DNA of 64,000 bases, taken from contig CAZGKW010000005.1 of the NCBI GenBank assembly GCA_964526295.1, forward strand, positions 1-64,000. The letters are read 5' to 3'. The DNA comes from CAZGKW01 sp964526295 (GTDB taxonomy: Bacteria; Planctomycetota; Phycisphaerae; FEN-1346). Below, piece by piece: positions 25,113 to 35,002 of this stretch (its first letter is position 1; each line of letters starts with the position of its first letter). The notes beneath the pieces are model-generated. The model was not told the DNA's origin and did no database searches. It worked only from the letters and a program-made list of their open reading frames with translations. The position numbers were made by a program, and so were the translations under genes.

Positions 25113-28031
25113 ATGAGTCGACAGGTCGAGCTGGCAACGGCGAAACGAGCGGCCGCCGCGATGCCTCTCGCGCTGATCTGCATGCTCTTCGCGGCGGGGG
25201 CGCTCCATGGCTCGCAGACGGACGGTGGGGCGGCCACGGGAGTGACGCCCGCCGACGCCGTCTGGGTCGTGGCGCTCGAGAACGCCCTCCCCGAGGGGAA
25301 GCCGCTCGAGCTGCACCTGGCCGTTCACGACGGCAAGCTGGCGGACGCCCTCGGCCGGGCCCCGACGTTCAACAAGGCCGTGCACGACGTGGACGTCTCG
25401 GGCCTGGTCGTGTCGGGCGAGACGCTCCGCGGCCCCGTCGAGGTCACGATCCAGCCGGACCTCTACATGCCACAGGACGGTAAGCCCGTCGCCTGCCAGT
25501 TCGAGGTGGAATGCTCGGTCGCGGAGGGGGCCGTCGCGGGCCGCTACACCGGCCGATACGGCTCCGAGGAGCGGTCGGGGGCCGTCGGCGGCCGGCTGGC
25601 GCCGCACTTCGACCCGGCTTCGGACTACGGCCGGTTCCGCCTCCGCTTCTTCGGGGCGCTGGTGCGCCTGTTCCGTCTCCGCGGGCCCAACTACAAGTAC
25701 GCTCTCGATATGCGCCTGACGTTCCCTTGGCAACATGGGGCGGCCGGCCCCATGCGGTTCGAGACGGTCGTGCCCGACTACCGCCGCTACTCGGCCATCG
25801 TTGAGAAGGAGGACCTGCGCATCGATGGGCACTCGCTCTCGGGCTCGGTCACGGTCCTCGTGGATTACGGCCGGCAAGGGACGCGAAAGATCTCCTTCCA
25901 CGAGGAACGATACGTCTATGAGATCGACGGCAAGGTGATCGGCGACGTCGCCGGCGGCACGTGGGACGCCCGGTGGGCGGACCAGTCGGCCCAGGGCGGG
26001 CGGTTCAGCGGGACGCTCGGCCGGACGCCGCCGCCCTCCCCCACCGACAGCATCGCGTTCCTGCGGCTCCACAAGGCCATGCAGAACGACTGGCCGGTGC
26101 TGCTCGTCCTGGCCCTGGCCGACGACGGCCTCATCAACGGCCACGCCTGGGCGCCGGGCTACAACCATCAGCCGCACACGGTCGATGCGTCCGGGCTGCG
26201 GCTCGACGGAAACGAGCTTCGGGGCGAGGTGGCCGTGACCATCGTCCCGGACTGCTACAAGCCGCCCGAGACGTTCACCATGCACCATTCGCTGCGAGCG
26301 ACCGTCACGGGGGCCGAAGTCGCCGGCACCTTCACGGGCCGCGACCGCGGGGAGCAGGTCGCAGGCGCCGTCACGGGCGAGCTGCGGGCCAAAGACCCCC
26401 CGCCGGTCCCCGTCCGGCTCGGGACGATATCGCGGTGCGTGCTCGACTTGGGCTACTCGCTGGTCAGCGGCCCCATGCCGAAGAAGGACTGGGAGAAACA
26501 CCGGCCGAACTATGCCCGCGTCATCTTCGACCTGAGCGGAGGCACGCCCACCGACGTGAAGGTGGTCAACCCGTCGGGCGCGGACGTCTTCGCGGCCGAG
26601 GTCGTCGAGCGAAAGCTCGCGATCGACGGCGACCGCTTGACCGGCGCTGTGAGCTTCGACCTGGAGTCGCCCGTCCTGAAGAACGGGCACTATCGCTACA
26701 CGTTCGAGGCCATCGTGGACGGGCTGTCCTGCGTCGGCTACTGGCGGGGCACGCTGGACGGCGAGCCCATCCTGACGAAGAGCGCGAAGCTCTCGGGCGA
26801 ACTGGCGTTGGCGGGTGATACCCAACGCGCCCACGACCCGTCCGGCGTCCGCGTCGAGCGGCCCGGTGCGTACGAGCGGCTCGAGCTGGCCTTCCCGGAC
26901 GTGATCGACGGACGCGACGTGACGTTCCATCTCGGCTGGCACGGCGACCGGTTCGGCCAGGCCTGGGCCGAGGTCGAGGGTTCGACCCAGATCGTCGACG
27001 TCGTCGACGCGCGCGGCTTGACGTACGCCGGCGGCGTGCTGAAAGGAACGCTCCGCTTCTGGGCGACGATCAGCGGCGGGCCGGAGACGCACCTCTGCCT
27101 CGTCGACTTGGACAGCACCGTCCGGGACGGGAAGGTCACCGGCCGATACGCGGCCCACCACTCGGTGCTGACAGCCTCCCGCGTCTACGACACCGACGAC
27201 CTGGTCGTGCGGGCGGACGAGGTCTCGCTGTTCCACTATGGCCAGACGCTGAAGGGCCAGGTGCGCGGCCGGTGGACCGCCCCGGCTCGCCCCGACGGCG
27301 CCACGGGCGAGGGGCTCTGGCGAGTCGAGGACTTGGGCTCGATGATCCGGCCGCCTTTGCCTTGGCGACACGGTGGCAAGACGTACGTCATCGCGCCCGG
27401 TTACGCCCACGACGAGTCGGCCGGGACGGTCGGCTGCGTCGAGCTGCGAACGGGCGAGGAGGTGTGGCGGATCACCGGTGTCGGCGAGAACCAGGAATCG
27501 CTCTACGTGGCGGCCGACCACCTGTTCCTGGACACCACGCCCGAAGCGCCACGCGGCCAGCCCGACCGCACGCCGCGCTTGGGCTGCTACCGCATGACGC
27601 CCGAGAAGGCCACGAAGGTGTGGGAACTCGGCGAGGACCTGCCCTACAACGCCCAGAACCGCCCGGTGATGGCGTACCAGGGCCTCGTCTGGCACCGGGC
27701 CCACGCCAAGGGCAACACCGACTCCGTTCTGGCGGAGATTACCACCGGTGCGGTCGCAAAGCGGTTCCAGGTGTCGTCGGCACGGGGATTCATCTACCGC
27801 GTCGGGCCGCGGGTCATCCTCCAGCGGGACGTCTCGCACGGAAGCAACGAACTGTTTCTGTTCGAGCTGGGCCGGAAGGACCCGCGCCACCTGGGTGACG
27901 AGCTGTGGCCGACCTGGCACACGACGACCGCCGGCTACTGGCCTGTCACGCTGGGCCACGCTGTGGCCGACGGCCGTCTGGTCATGCGCGGCGGACGCGG
28001 CATCGTCTGCTACGACCTGCGGAAGGACTAG
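25113..28031 (+). CDS. Secreted repeat protein with C-terminal PQQ-like propeller segment
   Basis: 972 residues from ATG 25113, 98 bases after the FAD gene and behind ACAGGAGGAC. A signal peptide (PLALICMLFAAGALHGSQ) is followed by about five tandem beta-rich modules of roughly 130-170 residues. Each has a strand pattern ending in L.G.V.V....Y followed by a V.G.YTGR-type turn, such as VAGRYTGRYG, VAGTFTGRDR and VTGRYAAHH. From about residue 740 the sequence changes to PQQ/WD-like strands (GCVELRTGEEVWRITG, RGGRGIVCYDL). I do not recognise the tandem module as a named family. Export makes an envelope or carbohydrate-binding role plausible, but this is inference only. Confidence 0.72.
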   Translation: MSRQVELATAKRAAAAMPLALICMLFAAGALHGSQTDGGAATGVTPADAVWVVALENALPEGKPLELHLAVHDGKLADALGRAPTFNKAVHDVDVSGLVVSGETLRGPVEVTIQPDLYMPQDGKPVACQFEVECSVAEGAVAGRYTGRYGSEERSGAVGGRLAPHFDPASDYGRFRLRFFGALVRLFRLRGPNYKYALDMRLTFPWQHGAAGPMRFETVVPDYRRYSAIVEKEDLRIDGHSLSGSVTVLVDYGRQGTRKISFHEERYVYEIDGKVIGDVAGGTWDARWADQSAQGGRFSGTLGRTPPPSPTDSIAFLRLHKAMQNDWPVLLVLALADDGLINGHAWAPGYNHQPHTVDASGLRLDGNELRGEVAVTIVPDCYKPPETFTMHHSLRATVTGAEVAGTFTGRDRGEQVAGAVTGELRAKDPPPVPVRLGTISRCVLDLGYSLVSGPMPKKDWEKHRPNYARVIFDLSGGTPTDVKVVNPSGADVFAAEVVERKLAIDGDRLTGAVSFDLESPVLKNGHYRYTFEAIVDGLSCVGYWRGTLDGEPILTKSAKLSGELALAGDTQRAHDPSGVRVERPGAYERLELAFPDVIDGRDVTFHLGWHGDRFGQAWAEVEGSTQIVDVVDARGLTYAGGVLKGTLRFWATISGGPETHLCLVDLDSTVRDGKVTGRYAAHHSVLTASRVYDTDDLVVRADEVSLFHYGQTLKGQVRGRWTAPARPDGATGEGLWRVEDLGSMIRPPLPWRHGGKTYVIAPGYAHDESAGTVGCVELRTGEEVWRITGVGENQESLYVAADHLFLDTTPEAPRGQPDRTPRLGCYRMTPEKATKVWELGEDLPYNAQNRPVMAYQGLVWHRAHAKGNTDSVLAEITTGAVAKRFQVSSARGFIYRVGPRVILQRDVSHGSNELFLFELGRKDPRHLGDELWPTWHTTTAGYWPVTLGHAVADGRLVMRGGRGIVCYDLRKD

Positions 28032-28058
28032 CGCGACCGGGCGCTGCACGGGATGCGC

Positions 28059-28087
28059 TGGACACGCCGACGGGCCGGGCCTATACT
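28059..28087 (+). promoter_or_regulatory. Sigma70-type promoter of the GH65/sulfatase operon
   Basis: TGGACA (28059-28064), 17-base spacer, TATACT (28082-28087). Five of six bases match in each box. It lies 145 bases upstream of the GTG start and just after the previous stop. Confidence 0.6.
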
Positions 28088-28231
28088 CGCCCCTCCTTTG
28101 CCCGACGTTCGGCGGGCCCGCCCCGGCCCTGAGCAAGGCCGATGGGCGCCCGCCCTGCCTCCGGCCCTGTCCTCGGCCCGGAGGCCCGGACCCGAAGGAA
28201 GGCCCAGGCTCGAAGAGGAAGGAACCGTCCC

Positions 28232-30589
28232 GTGGCCAAAGTTGCCGACCGGTACCTGGAGGTGGACCCCTGGGCCGTCGTCGAGCGGGGCTTCGACCCG
28301 AAGCGCGGCCGCATCAGCGAGTCGATCTTCTCCCTGGCCAACGAGTTTCTGGGCGTCCGCGGCTACTTCGAGGAGGCCTACTCCGGCGACCGTCTCATCG
28401 GGTGCTACGTCAACGGCCTGTACGAGGAGATGCCCATCCAGCACCCGCAGGTCTTCAAGGGGTTCGTCACGCGGCGGGCGTTCGGCGTCAACACGGTCGA
28501 CTGGCTGCACACCCGGCTCGTGGTCGACGGCGAGACGCTCGACTTGGCCGTCTCGGACGTGACGGACTTCGAGCGGCGGCTCGACCTGAAGGCGGGGACG
28601 CTCTCCCGGACGTTCGTCTGGCGGACGCGGAGCGGCAAGCGGCTGCGGGTCACGTTTCTTCGGTTCGTGAGCATGGTCGATGCGAACCTGGCCTGCCAGC
28701 GGATGACGCTGGAGCCGCTCGGTTTCTCCGGTTCCGTCGACGTGACGTTCGCCCTCGACTTCTCGCCCCCTCACGAGATCGCCTCGGGCTGGTCGCAGCT
28801 CCAGGAGTCGGGATCGGCCGAGGCGGCACATGGGAAGAACTTCTGGACCTGCCCCCGCAAGGGCATCGAGGGCGGCGTCGCGGCCCTCCTGGGGCAGAGC
28901 GAGTCCGTCGGCCAGTGGCTCTTCGCGGCGATGCGGGTCGAGGCGGACGCCCCGCTCGACGGGCAGCCGGTCGAGGACGAGAAGCTGATCGGCAAGTCGT
29001 TCACGCTCGACCTGGCCGACGGCCGCGCGACGACCGTCAACCGCCTGGCGGTGATCGTCTGGGAACGCGATGTCTCGAAGTCCGCCGACGAGGTCTGGGC
29101 CGGAGGGCTCGACCTGGCGAAGCGCCTGACGGGCGACGACCGGACCTTCGACGCCGCCCTCGCCGAGCACACCGCCTTCTGGGCGGAGGCGTGGGACCGG
29201 CTCGACATCGAGCTCGACGGCGCCCCGGCCGTCCAGCAGGGCCTCCGCTTCTCGCTGTTCAACCTGTACCAGACCTACCAGGGCCGCGACGAGCGGCTCA
29301 ACGTCCCCTGCAAGGGCATGACCGCCGAGGTCTATTACGGCTGGATCTTCTGGGACACCGAGACGTACTGCGTGCCGTTCTACCTGTTCACGTTCCCCGA
29401 GGCGGCCCGGGCACTGCTGCGCTATCGCTACCTGAACCTCGAGCCGGCCCTCGCGCGGGCCCGGCAGCTGGGCTGCCGGGGGGCCCGTTTCCCCTTCGCC
29501 ACCATCGACGGGACGGAGTGCTGCGGCACGTGGCAGCACTGCGACCTGGAGGACCACGTGAACGTCGCGGTGGCGTACGGCGTCTGGCTGTACGTCCGGC
29601 ACACGGGCGACCGGGAGCTGGAGGAGCGCGAAGGCATCGAGATGCTGCTCCAGATCTCCCGGTACTTCGCGGACCGCGGCGGGTGGAGCCCGAGGACCGG
29701 CGAGTTCGGCCTCTACGGCGTCATGGGGCCCGACGAATACCACACCATGGTCAACAACAACTGCTACACGAACTTCATGGTGAAGAAGACGCTCGAATAT
29801 ACGTTGGAGGTGGCCGAGCGGATGCAGGGCGAGTCGCCCCAGGCGTGGCGGCGGGTGAGTGAGAGAGTCGGCCTCGACCCGGCCGAGCCGGCCGAGTGGC
29901 GGCGGATGGCCGAGGCCATGCGAATCCCCGGCGACCTGGAAACCGGCGTCTTCGAGCAGCACGACGGCTACTTCGACCTGCCTCACGTCGACGTGCCGAG
30001 CATCCCGCCCGCCGAGGTCCCCATCTACCAGCACTGGCCTTACATCAAGATCTTCCGGCACGACATGATCAAGCAGCCGGACGTGCTGCTGTTCCTGATG
30101 TTCTACGCCCAGGAGTTCACGCCGGAGGTGCTTCGGGCGAACTACGAGTTCTACGAGTCGCGGTGCATCCACGAATCGTCGCTCTCGCCGGGCGTCCACT
30201 CGGTCTTCGCCGTCGAGTTCGGCGACGAGCGGGCGGCCGAGTTCCTCCGCTACATGGCGCGGCTGGACCTCGACAACTACAACCGCAACTCGGGCCAGGG
30301 CCTACACGTAACGGCCATGTCCGGCGCGTGGCTGGCGATGGTCTACGGCTACGCCGGGGTGCGGACCGACGGCGAGGTGCTGGCGCTGGCGCCCGCGATG
30401 GCCGAGGGGTGGCAGGGCTACCGGTTTCGCCTGGTCTGGCGGGAGTCGATGCTGGAGGTCCGCGTCGGCCGGGGCGAGGCCCGGCTCCGCGTCGTCAGCG
30501 GCCCGCCGGTGCCGCTCCGCCTGTACGGGCGGGACGTGACGGCCGACTCAGACGGGACGGCTGTCGAGCTGGAGACGAGGGGGACATGA
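28232..30589 (+). CDS. Glycoside hydrolase family 65 protein (disaccharide phosphorylase type)
   Basis: 785 residues if translation begins at GTG 28232, which has AGGAAGGA eight bases upstream and puts the N-terminus where GH65 enzymes begin (YLEVDPWAVVERGF). An ATG at 28142 in the same frame would add 30 Arg/Ala-rich residues and seems less likely. The GH65 catalytic region GPDEYHTMVNNNCYTNFM is present; Glu 502 in GPDEYH is the expected general acid. The family phosphorolyses or hydrolyses alpha-glucosides such as maltose, trehalose, kojibiose or nigerose; the exact substrate cannot be read from sequence. There is no signal peptide, so it is cytoplasmic. Its stop overlaps the start of a PfkB kinase (ATGA), which may phosphorylate a released sugar. 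Confidence 0.88.
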   Translation: MAKVADRYLEVDPWAVVERGFDPKRGRISESIFSLANEFLGVRGYFEEAYSGDRLIGCYVNGLYEEMPIQHPQVFKGFVTRRAFGVNTVDWLHTRLVVDGETLDLAVSDVTDFERRLDLKAGTLSRTFVWRTRSGKRLRVTFLRFVSMVDANLACQRMTLEPLGFSGSVDVTFALDFSPPHEIASGWSQLQESGSAEAAHGKNFWTCPRKGIEGGVAALLGQSESVGQWLFAAMRVEADAPLDGQPVEDEKLIGKSFTLDLADGRATTVNRLAVIVWERDVSKSADEVWAGGLDLAKRLTGDDRTFDAALAEHTAFWAEAWDRLDIELDGAPAVQQGLRFSLFNLYQTYQGRDERLNVPCKGMTAEVYYGWIFWDTETYCVPFYLFTFPEAARALLRYRYLNLEPALARARQLGCRGARFPFATIDGTECCGTWQHCDLEDHVNVAVAYGVWLYVRHTGDRELEEREGIEMLLQISRYFADRGGWSPRTGEFGLYGVMGPDEYHTMVNNNCYTNFMVKKTLEYTLEVAERMQGESPQAWRRVSERVGLDPAEPAEWRRMAEAMRIPGDLETGVFEQHDGYFDLPHVDVPSIPPAEVPIYQHWPYIKIFRHDMIKQPDVLLFLMFYAQEFTPEVLRANYEFYESRCIHESSLSPGVHSVFAVEFGDERAAEFLRYMARLDLDNYNRNSGQGLHVTAMSGAWLAMVYGYAGVRTDGEVLALAPAMAEGWQGYRFRLVWRESMLEVRVGRGEARLRVVSGPPVPLRLYGRDVTADSDGTAVELETRGT

Positions 30590-31830
30590 CCGGGGGCGAG
30601 CCGCCCTCCAGGGAGGTGGACGTGGCCGAGCCGGAAAAGGACATCGACATCATCGCCGCGGGGCACCTGTGCCTCGACCTGATCCCGGCGTTCACGCTCG
30701 AGGGCGAGGCCGACAGCCTGACCAGCGTCCTCGTGCCGGGCAAAATGATCAACATGGGCGATTGCGTCGTGGCGGGCGGCGGGCCCGTCACGAACGCCGG
30801 CGTCTCCATCAAACGTCTCGGGCCCCGGACCGAGCTGATCGGCAAGTGCGGCGACGACGACTTCGGCAAGATGATCTTCCGCTGGTACGAGGAGCACGAG
30901 GGCCACTTCGAGGGCCTTCGTATGGTGCCCGGCGAGTCGACGTCCTACACGATCGCCATCTGCATCCCGGGCATCGATCGCTTTTATCTGCATCACTGCG
31001 GAGCGAACGACACCTTCGGCGCCGAGGACGTCGACGCCGACCTGGTGAAACGGGCCCGGCTGTTCCTGTTCGGCTATCCGCCGTGGATGCGGCGGATCTA
31101 CGAGGACACGGGCGAGGAGCTCGTCAAGGTCCTCGGCATGGCCCGAGAGGCCAAGGCGACGACCGCCCTCGACCTCTCGATCCCCGACCTCGAGAGCCAC
31201 GCCGGCCGGGCCGACTGGCGGGCCATCCTCAGGCGGTGGATCCCCCTGACGGACATCATGGTCCCGAGCGTCGAGGAGATCTTCTACTTCCTCCGCAAGG
31301 ACCGCTTCCTGGAGCTCCACCGCGGCCTCGGGGCACGCGACAGCGTCCAGGACCACCTGGAGCCCGAGGAGGTCCTGGACGTGGCAGCCGAGATGATCGA
31401 CCTCGGTGCCGGCGTCGCCATGATCAAGTGCGGGTACCGCGGCCTGTGCGTCAAGACGGCCGGCCGCGATCGGCTCGAGCGGTTCGGGACCGCCCGGCCG
31501 GTCGACCTCGACAACTGGGCCGACCGGGAGATGTGGTGCCCGGTTTACCAGGAGGAGAAGTTCGTCGGGGCCCTCGGCTCGGGCGACTCGGCCATCGCGG
31601 GGTTCCTGACGGCGTTCCTCTGGGGCCACACGGTCGAGTCGTCGCTCCGCTACGGCAACGCCGCCGGGAGCATGAACGTGACGGTGCCGGACGGCCTGAG
31701 CTGGAACCGGGGGTTCGACGACCTGACGCAGCGGATCGACGCCGGGTGGGAGTACAAGGTGTTCGACGTCGACCGCGATGCGTGGCCATGCGAGATGTGC
31801 CCGCCCCAGCCGAGCCCCGCCCAGGGGTGA
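30586..31830 (+). CDS. PfkB-family carbohydrate kinase
   Basis: 414 residues from ATG 30586, overlapping the GH65 stop by four bases. It has the PfkB N-terminal strand (IIAAGHLCLDLIP), the glycine-rich GGGPVTNAGVSIKRLG signature and the C-terminal GSGDSAIAGFLTAFLWG motif with the catalytic Asp 334. This fits ribokinase-like sugar kinases such as fructokinase or 2-keto-3-deoxygluconate kinase. The protein is somewhat longer than the usual 300-330 residues, with an N-terminal extension and a Cys/Pro-rich tail. Coupling with GH65 suggests phosphorylation of a sugar from the same glycan. The precise substrate is unknown. Confidence 0.88.
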   Translation: MTGGEPPSREVDVAEPEKDIDIIAAGHLCLDLIPAFTLEGEADSLTSVLVPGKMINMGDCVVAGGGPVTNAGVSIKRLGPRTELIGKCGDDDFGKMIFRWYEEHEGHFEGLRMVPGESTSYTIAICIPGIDRFYLHHCGANDTFGAEDVDADLVKRARLFLFGYPPWMRRIYEDTGEELVKVLGMAREAKATTALDLSIPDLESHAGRADWRAILRRWIPLTDIMVPSVEEIFYFLRKDRFLELHRGLGARDSVQDHLEPEEVLDVAAEMIDLGAGVAMIKCGYRGLCVKTAGRDRLERFGTARPVDLDNWADREMWCPVYQEEKFVGALGSGDSAIAGFLTAFLWGHTVESSLRYGNAAGSMNVTVPDGLSWNRGFDDLTQRIDAGWEYKVFDVDRDAWPCEMCPPQPSPAQG

Positions 31831-31859
31831 GCGGTTCGTCCGGGAGGGGAGGCGGCCCC

Positions 31860-33623
31860 ATGATTACGTTCCACGTTTCCTTGGACGGCTCGGACGCCGC
31901 TCCGGGCACGGCCGAAGGGCCGTTCGCGACGCTTGCCCGTGCCCAGAGGGCCGTCCGCGAGCGGATCGCGGCGGGTCTTGCCGACAACGTTACGGTCCTC
32001 ATCGGAGGCGGGCGGTACGAGCTGATCGAGCCGCTCGTCTTCGCCCCGGAGGATTCGTCCGGCGACGAACACACCGTCACCTGGGCGGCCGCCGAGGGCG
32101 AGCGACCGTTCCTGAGCGGCGGCCGACGGATCACCGGCTGGGGGCCCGCCGAGGGCGAGCTGTGGCAGGCCGAGGTGCCAGGCGTCGCGACCGGAGAGTG
32201 GCACTTCCGCCAGCTCTTCGTGGACGGCCGCCGGGCCGTCCGGGCCCGCTCGCCGAACGTCGGCGAGTACTGGCAGCTCCGGGACGGCCACTTCGCCGAG
32301 GACTACTCCGAGTGCACCCTCACGCTGGGGCCCGAGAAGGTCGACGCTTGGGGCAACCTCGGCGACGTCGAGGTGGTCATGTTTGGCCACTGGGCGGCGT
32401 CGCGGAAGCGGGTCGGCCGCGTCGACCCGGCGACGGGCGTCATCACCTACGCCCATCCGCACGTCACCGTCCAGGCCGTGCCACGGGCGGGCAACTGGGT
32501 CTATCTGGAGAACGCCCGCGAATTCCTCGACGAGCCCGGCGAATGGTACCTCGACCGCACAAGCGGCGTCCTCAGCTACTGGCCGCGGCCCGGGGAGGAC
32601 ATGGCCGGGGCCGAGGTCATCGCGCCCCGGTTGGAGGACCTCTTGGTCCTGGCGGGCGAGGACGGCCGGCCCGTGCGGCACCTCCACTTCCGGGGCCTCG
32701 CGATCGAGCACGCCGCCTGGTCGCTGCCCGAGGCGGGCTACGTCCCCCTCCAGGCCTGCTTCACGTATCCCCCGCCGCCGCCGGACACCGTCCATGTGAC
32801 GCGGCTCTACTTCGACGACTTCGCGCCCGTGCCGGTCGAGGGGGCCGTGCGGATGGAGTTTGCCGAGGATTGCAGCCTGACCGCGTGCGAGATCGGCCGC
32901 GTGGGAGCGACCGCCGTCCTCGTGCGTCGCGGATGTCACCGCAACGTCGTCGAGGGCAACGAGATCGGCGACGTCGGCGGCAACGGCGTCTGGATCGGCG
33001 AATACTGGCGGAACGTCTACGACCATTGCCGCGAGCGCGACCTGAAGGCTTCGTGGGCCCCGGCGGGCAACCGCGTCGCGAACAACCACCTCCACGACTG
33101 CGGCGTCCAGCTCCACGGGGCGGTCGGCATCGGCTACGCCTTCACCGACGGGACGGTCATCGCCCACAACCTGATCCACGACCTGCCCTACACGGGCATC
33201 TCGGCGGGGTTCATCTGGACGGCCCGCGAGACGTTTTGTCGGAACAATCGCGTCGAGGCGAATCATATCCATGACGTGATGCTGCGGATGGCCGATGGCG
33301 GCGGCGTCTATACGCTCGGCTATCAGCCCGGCACGGTCTTCCGGGGGAACCTCATTCACGACGTGCCGCGGAACGAGTACGCCCAGGGCGCCCCGAACAA
33401 CGGCTTCTTCCTCGACGAGGGGAGCAAAGGCTTCCGGTTCGAGGCCAACACGGTTTACGCGACCGCCGGGACGCCCGTGCGCCTGAATGATTGCAAGCGC
33501 CAGTGGCACGAGTGGAAGGACAACCGCTTCGGCTTCGAGCCGCCGCCGGGCGACCCGGCCGCCCGCGCCGCCGGTCTCGAACCGAAGTACCGCAAGCGGC
33601 TCGCCGGTCACAGACGCTCGTAA
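31860..33623 (+). CDS. Right-handed beta-helix protein, glycoside-hydrolase-like
   Basis: 587 residues from ATG 31860, behind GGGAGGGGAGG and 29 bases after the kinase. The opening FHVSLDGSDAAPGTAEGPF with the FATLARAQRAVRERI helix is the standard cap of parallel beta-helix carbohydrate-active proteins, including GH141-like enzymes. The middle and C-terminal parts show repeated rungs such as GNEIGDVGGNGVWIG and NHLHDCG with many N/H/G turns. No signal peptide is visible, in contrast to most relatives. It likely acts on an oligosaccharide together with GH65 and the sulfatase; enzymatic activity is inferred, not shown. Confidence 0.8.
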   Translation: MITFHVSLDGSDAAPGTAEGPFATLARAQRAVRERIAAGLADNVTVLIGGGRYELIEPLVFAPEDSSGDEHTVTWAAAEGERPFLSGGRRITGWGPAEGELWQAEVPGVATGEWHFRQLFVDGRRAVRARSPNVGEYWQLRDGHFAEDYSECTLTLGPEKVDAWGNLGDVEVVMFGHWAASRKRVGRVDPATGVITYAHPHVTVQAVPRAGNWVYLENAREFLDEPGEWYLDRTSGVLSYWPRPGEDMAGAEVIAPRLEDLLVLAGEDGRPVRHLHFRGLAIEHAAWSLPEAGYVPLQACFTYPPPPPDTVHVTRLYFDDFAPVPVEGAVRMEFAEDCSLTACEIGRVGATAVLVRRGCHRNVVEGNEIGDVGGNGVWIGEYWRNVYDHCRERDLKASWAPAGNRVANNHLHDCGVQLHGAVGIGYAFTDGTVIAHNLIHDLPYTGISAGFIWTARETFCRNNRVEANHIHDVMLRMADGGGVYTLGYQPGTVFRGNLIHDVPRNEYAQGAPNNGFFLDEGSKGFRFEANTVYATAGTPVRLNDCKRQWHEWKDNRFGFEPPPGDPAARAAGLEPKYRKRLAGHRRS

Positions 33624-33636
33624 AGGGGAAGACCCG

Positions 33637-34974
33637 ATGCCGCACAAGGCCAAACGGCCCAACGTCCTGATCATCACCTGCCACGACATCGGCCGCCACC
33701 TCGGCTGCTACGGCGTTAGGACGGTCCAGACGCCGAATCTCGACCGCCTGGCGGCCGAGGGGGTACGCTTCGAGCGGTGCTTCGCGAGCGCCCCCACGTG
33801 CAGCCCCAGCCGCGCCTCCATCTTTACCGGCCGCTACGCCCACTCGACCGGCGTCCTGGGCCTTTGCCACGGGGACTTCGCCTGGGACATGGACCGGGGC
33901 GAGACCCATCTGGCTGCCCACCTCGCCGCCGCCGGTTATCGCACCGAACTCGTGGGCGTCATGCACGAGACGCACGAGCCCGAGGGATGGGGCTACGAGC
34001 GGGTGCTGGCCTTTGACGACGTGTACCGGCCGGACTGCGACGAGATCGCCCGGGAGGCCGCCGAGCGGCTGGGCGCCGCCGCGCGCGCCGACGCCCCTTG
34101 GTTCCTCCACGTGGGGTTCTTCGAACCGCACAGCCCGTTCGATTTCGGCGGGGCCGGGCCGGACGACTCGCGCGGCGTCTCCGTGCCGCCCTGGCTGGTG
34201 GATGAGCCCTCCGCCCGGCGCGAGTTCGCCTGCTACCAGGGCGCGATCCGCAAGGTCGATGCCGCCATCGGACGCCTGCTCGAAGCCCTCCGCGCAAGCG
34301 GGACGGACGGGGACACCATCGTCCTGTTCACGGCCGACCACGGCATCCCGTTCCCGCGGGCCAAGGCCTCGCTCTACGACCCGGGCCTCGCGGTGGCACT
34401 GCTGGTGCGCTGGCCGCGGGCCGGATGGACGGGCGGAAAGCCGGTCGACGCCCTGGTCGGCAACATCGACATCACCCCGACGCTGCTCGAGGCGGCGGGC
34501 CTGACAGTGCCCGGGCGGGTCCACGGCCGAAGCCTCCTGCCGCTGCTCGACGGCCGGCCCTGGACGCCCCGAGAGGCCGTCTTCGCCGAGCAGAACTACC
34601 ATGGCGGCGGATGGTTCCTCGACCCCCGCCGGGCCGTCCGCACCGAGCGGCACAAGCTCATCGCGAACTTCACGACCGACATCCCGTTTGAGAACCGGCC
34701 CGCCGTCCGCGTGGTCGAGCCGGTGTCGAGCCGCTACATGGCCATGCTGCCCCACGGCACCATGCCCCCGTTCGAGCTGTACGATCTGGAGGCGGACCCG
34801 CTCGAGTTCGAAAACCTCGCTGCGTCGCCCGACCAGGCCCAGCCACTTCAGGATCTCAAGTCGCGGCTTTACCGGTGGATGGTCGCGACGGGCGACCCGC
34901 TGCTCGAGGGCTTTCCGGTGCCGCCAGCCTATCAGCGCACGCTTCAGGCCCTGAAGAACACGGGTGCGGAATAA
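33637..34974 (+). CDS. Sulfatase (formylglycine type, N-sulfoglucosamine-sulfohydrolase-like)
   Basis: 445 residues from ATG 33637, 13 bases after the beta-helix gene. The Cys-type signature CSPSR starts at Cys 55 (converted to formylglycine in active enzymes), followed by ASIFTGRYAHSTG. The N-terminal metal-site strand reads TCHDIG and the second metal motif is FTADHGIP. The C-terminal EQNYHGGGWFLDPRRAVRT segment is typical of heparan-sulfamidase-like S1 sulfatases. No signal peptide is present, so it may be cytoplasmic, matching the other three genes of the operon. A maturase (FGE/anSME) is not in this window. It ends 28 bases from the converging PQQ gene. Confidence 0.9.
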   Translation: MPHKAKRPNVLIITCHDIGRHLGCYGVRTVQTPNLDRLAAEGVRFERCFASAPTCSPSRASIFTGRYAHSTGVLGLCHGDFAWDMDRGETHLAAHLAAAGYRTELVGVMHETHEPEGWGYERVLAFDDVYRPDCDEIAREAAERLGAAARADAPWFLHVGFFEPHSPFDFGGAGPDDSRGVSVPPWLVDEPSARREFACYQGAIRKVDAAIGRLLEALRASGTDGDTIVLFTADHGIPFPRAKASLYDPGLAVALLVRWPRAGWTGGKPVDALVGNIDITPTLLEAAGLTVPGRVHGRSLLPLLDGRPWTPREAVFAEQNYHGGGWFLDPRRAVRTERHKLIANFTTDIPFENRPAVRVVEPVSSRYMAMLPHGTMPPFELYDLEADPLEFENLAASPDQAQPLQDLKSRLYRWMVATGDPLLEGFPVPPAYQRTLQALKNTGAE

Positions 34975-35002
34975 GGGGGGCACAGCCCGGGTCGCCGCGG
35001 AT

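Noticed and set aside
25083..28136. Open frame of 1017 codons antisense to the secreted repeat protein
   Set aside because: The plus-strand frame has a signal peptide, ribosome site and repeated modules; the antisense reading is compositionally biased and featureless.
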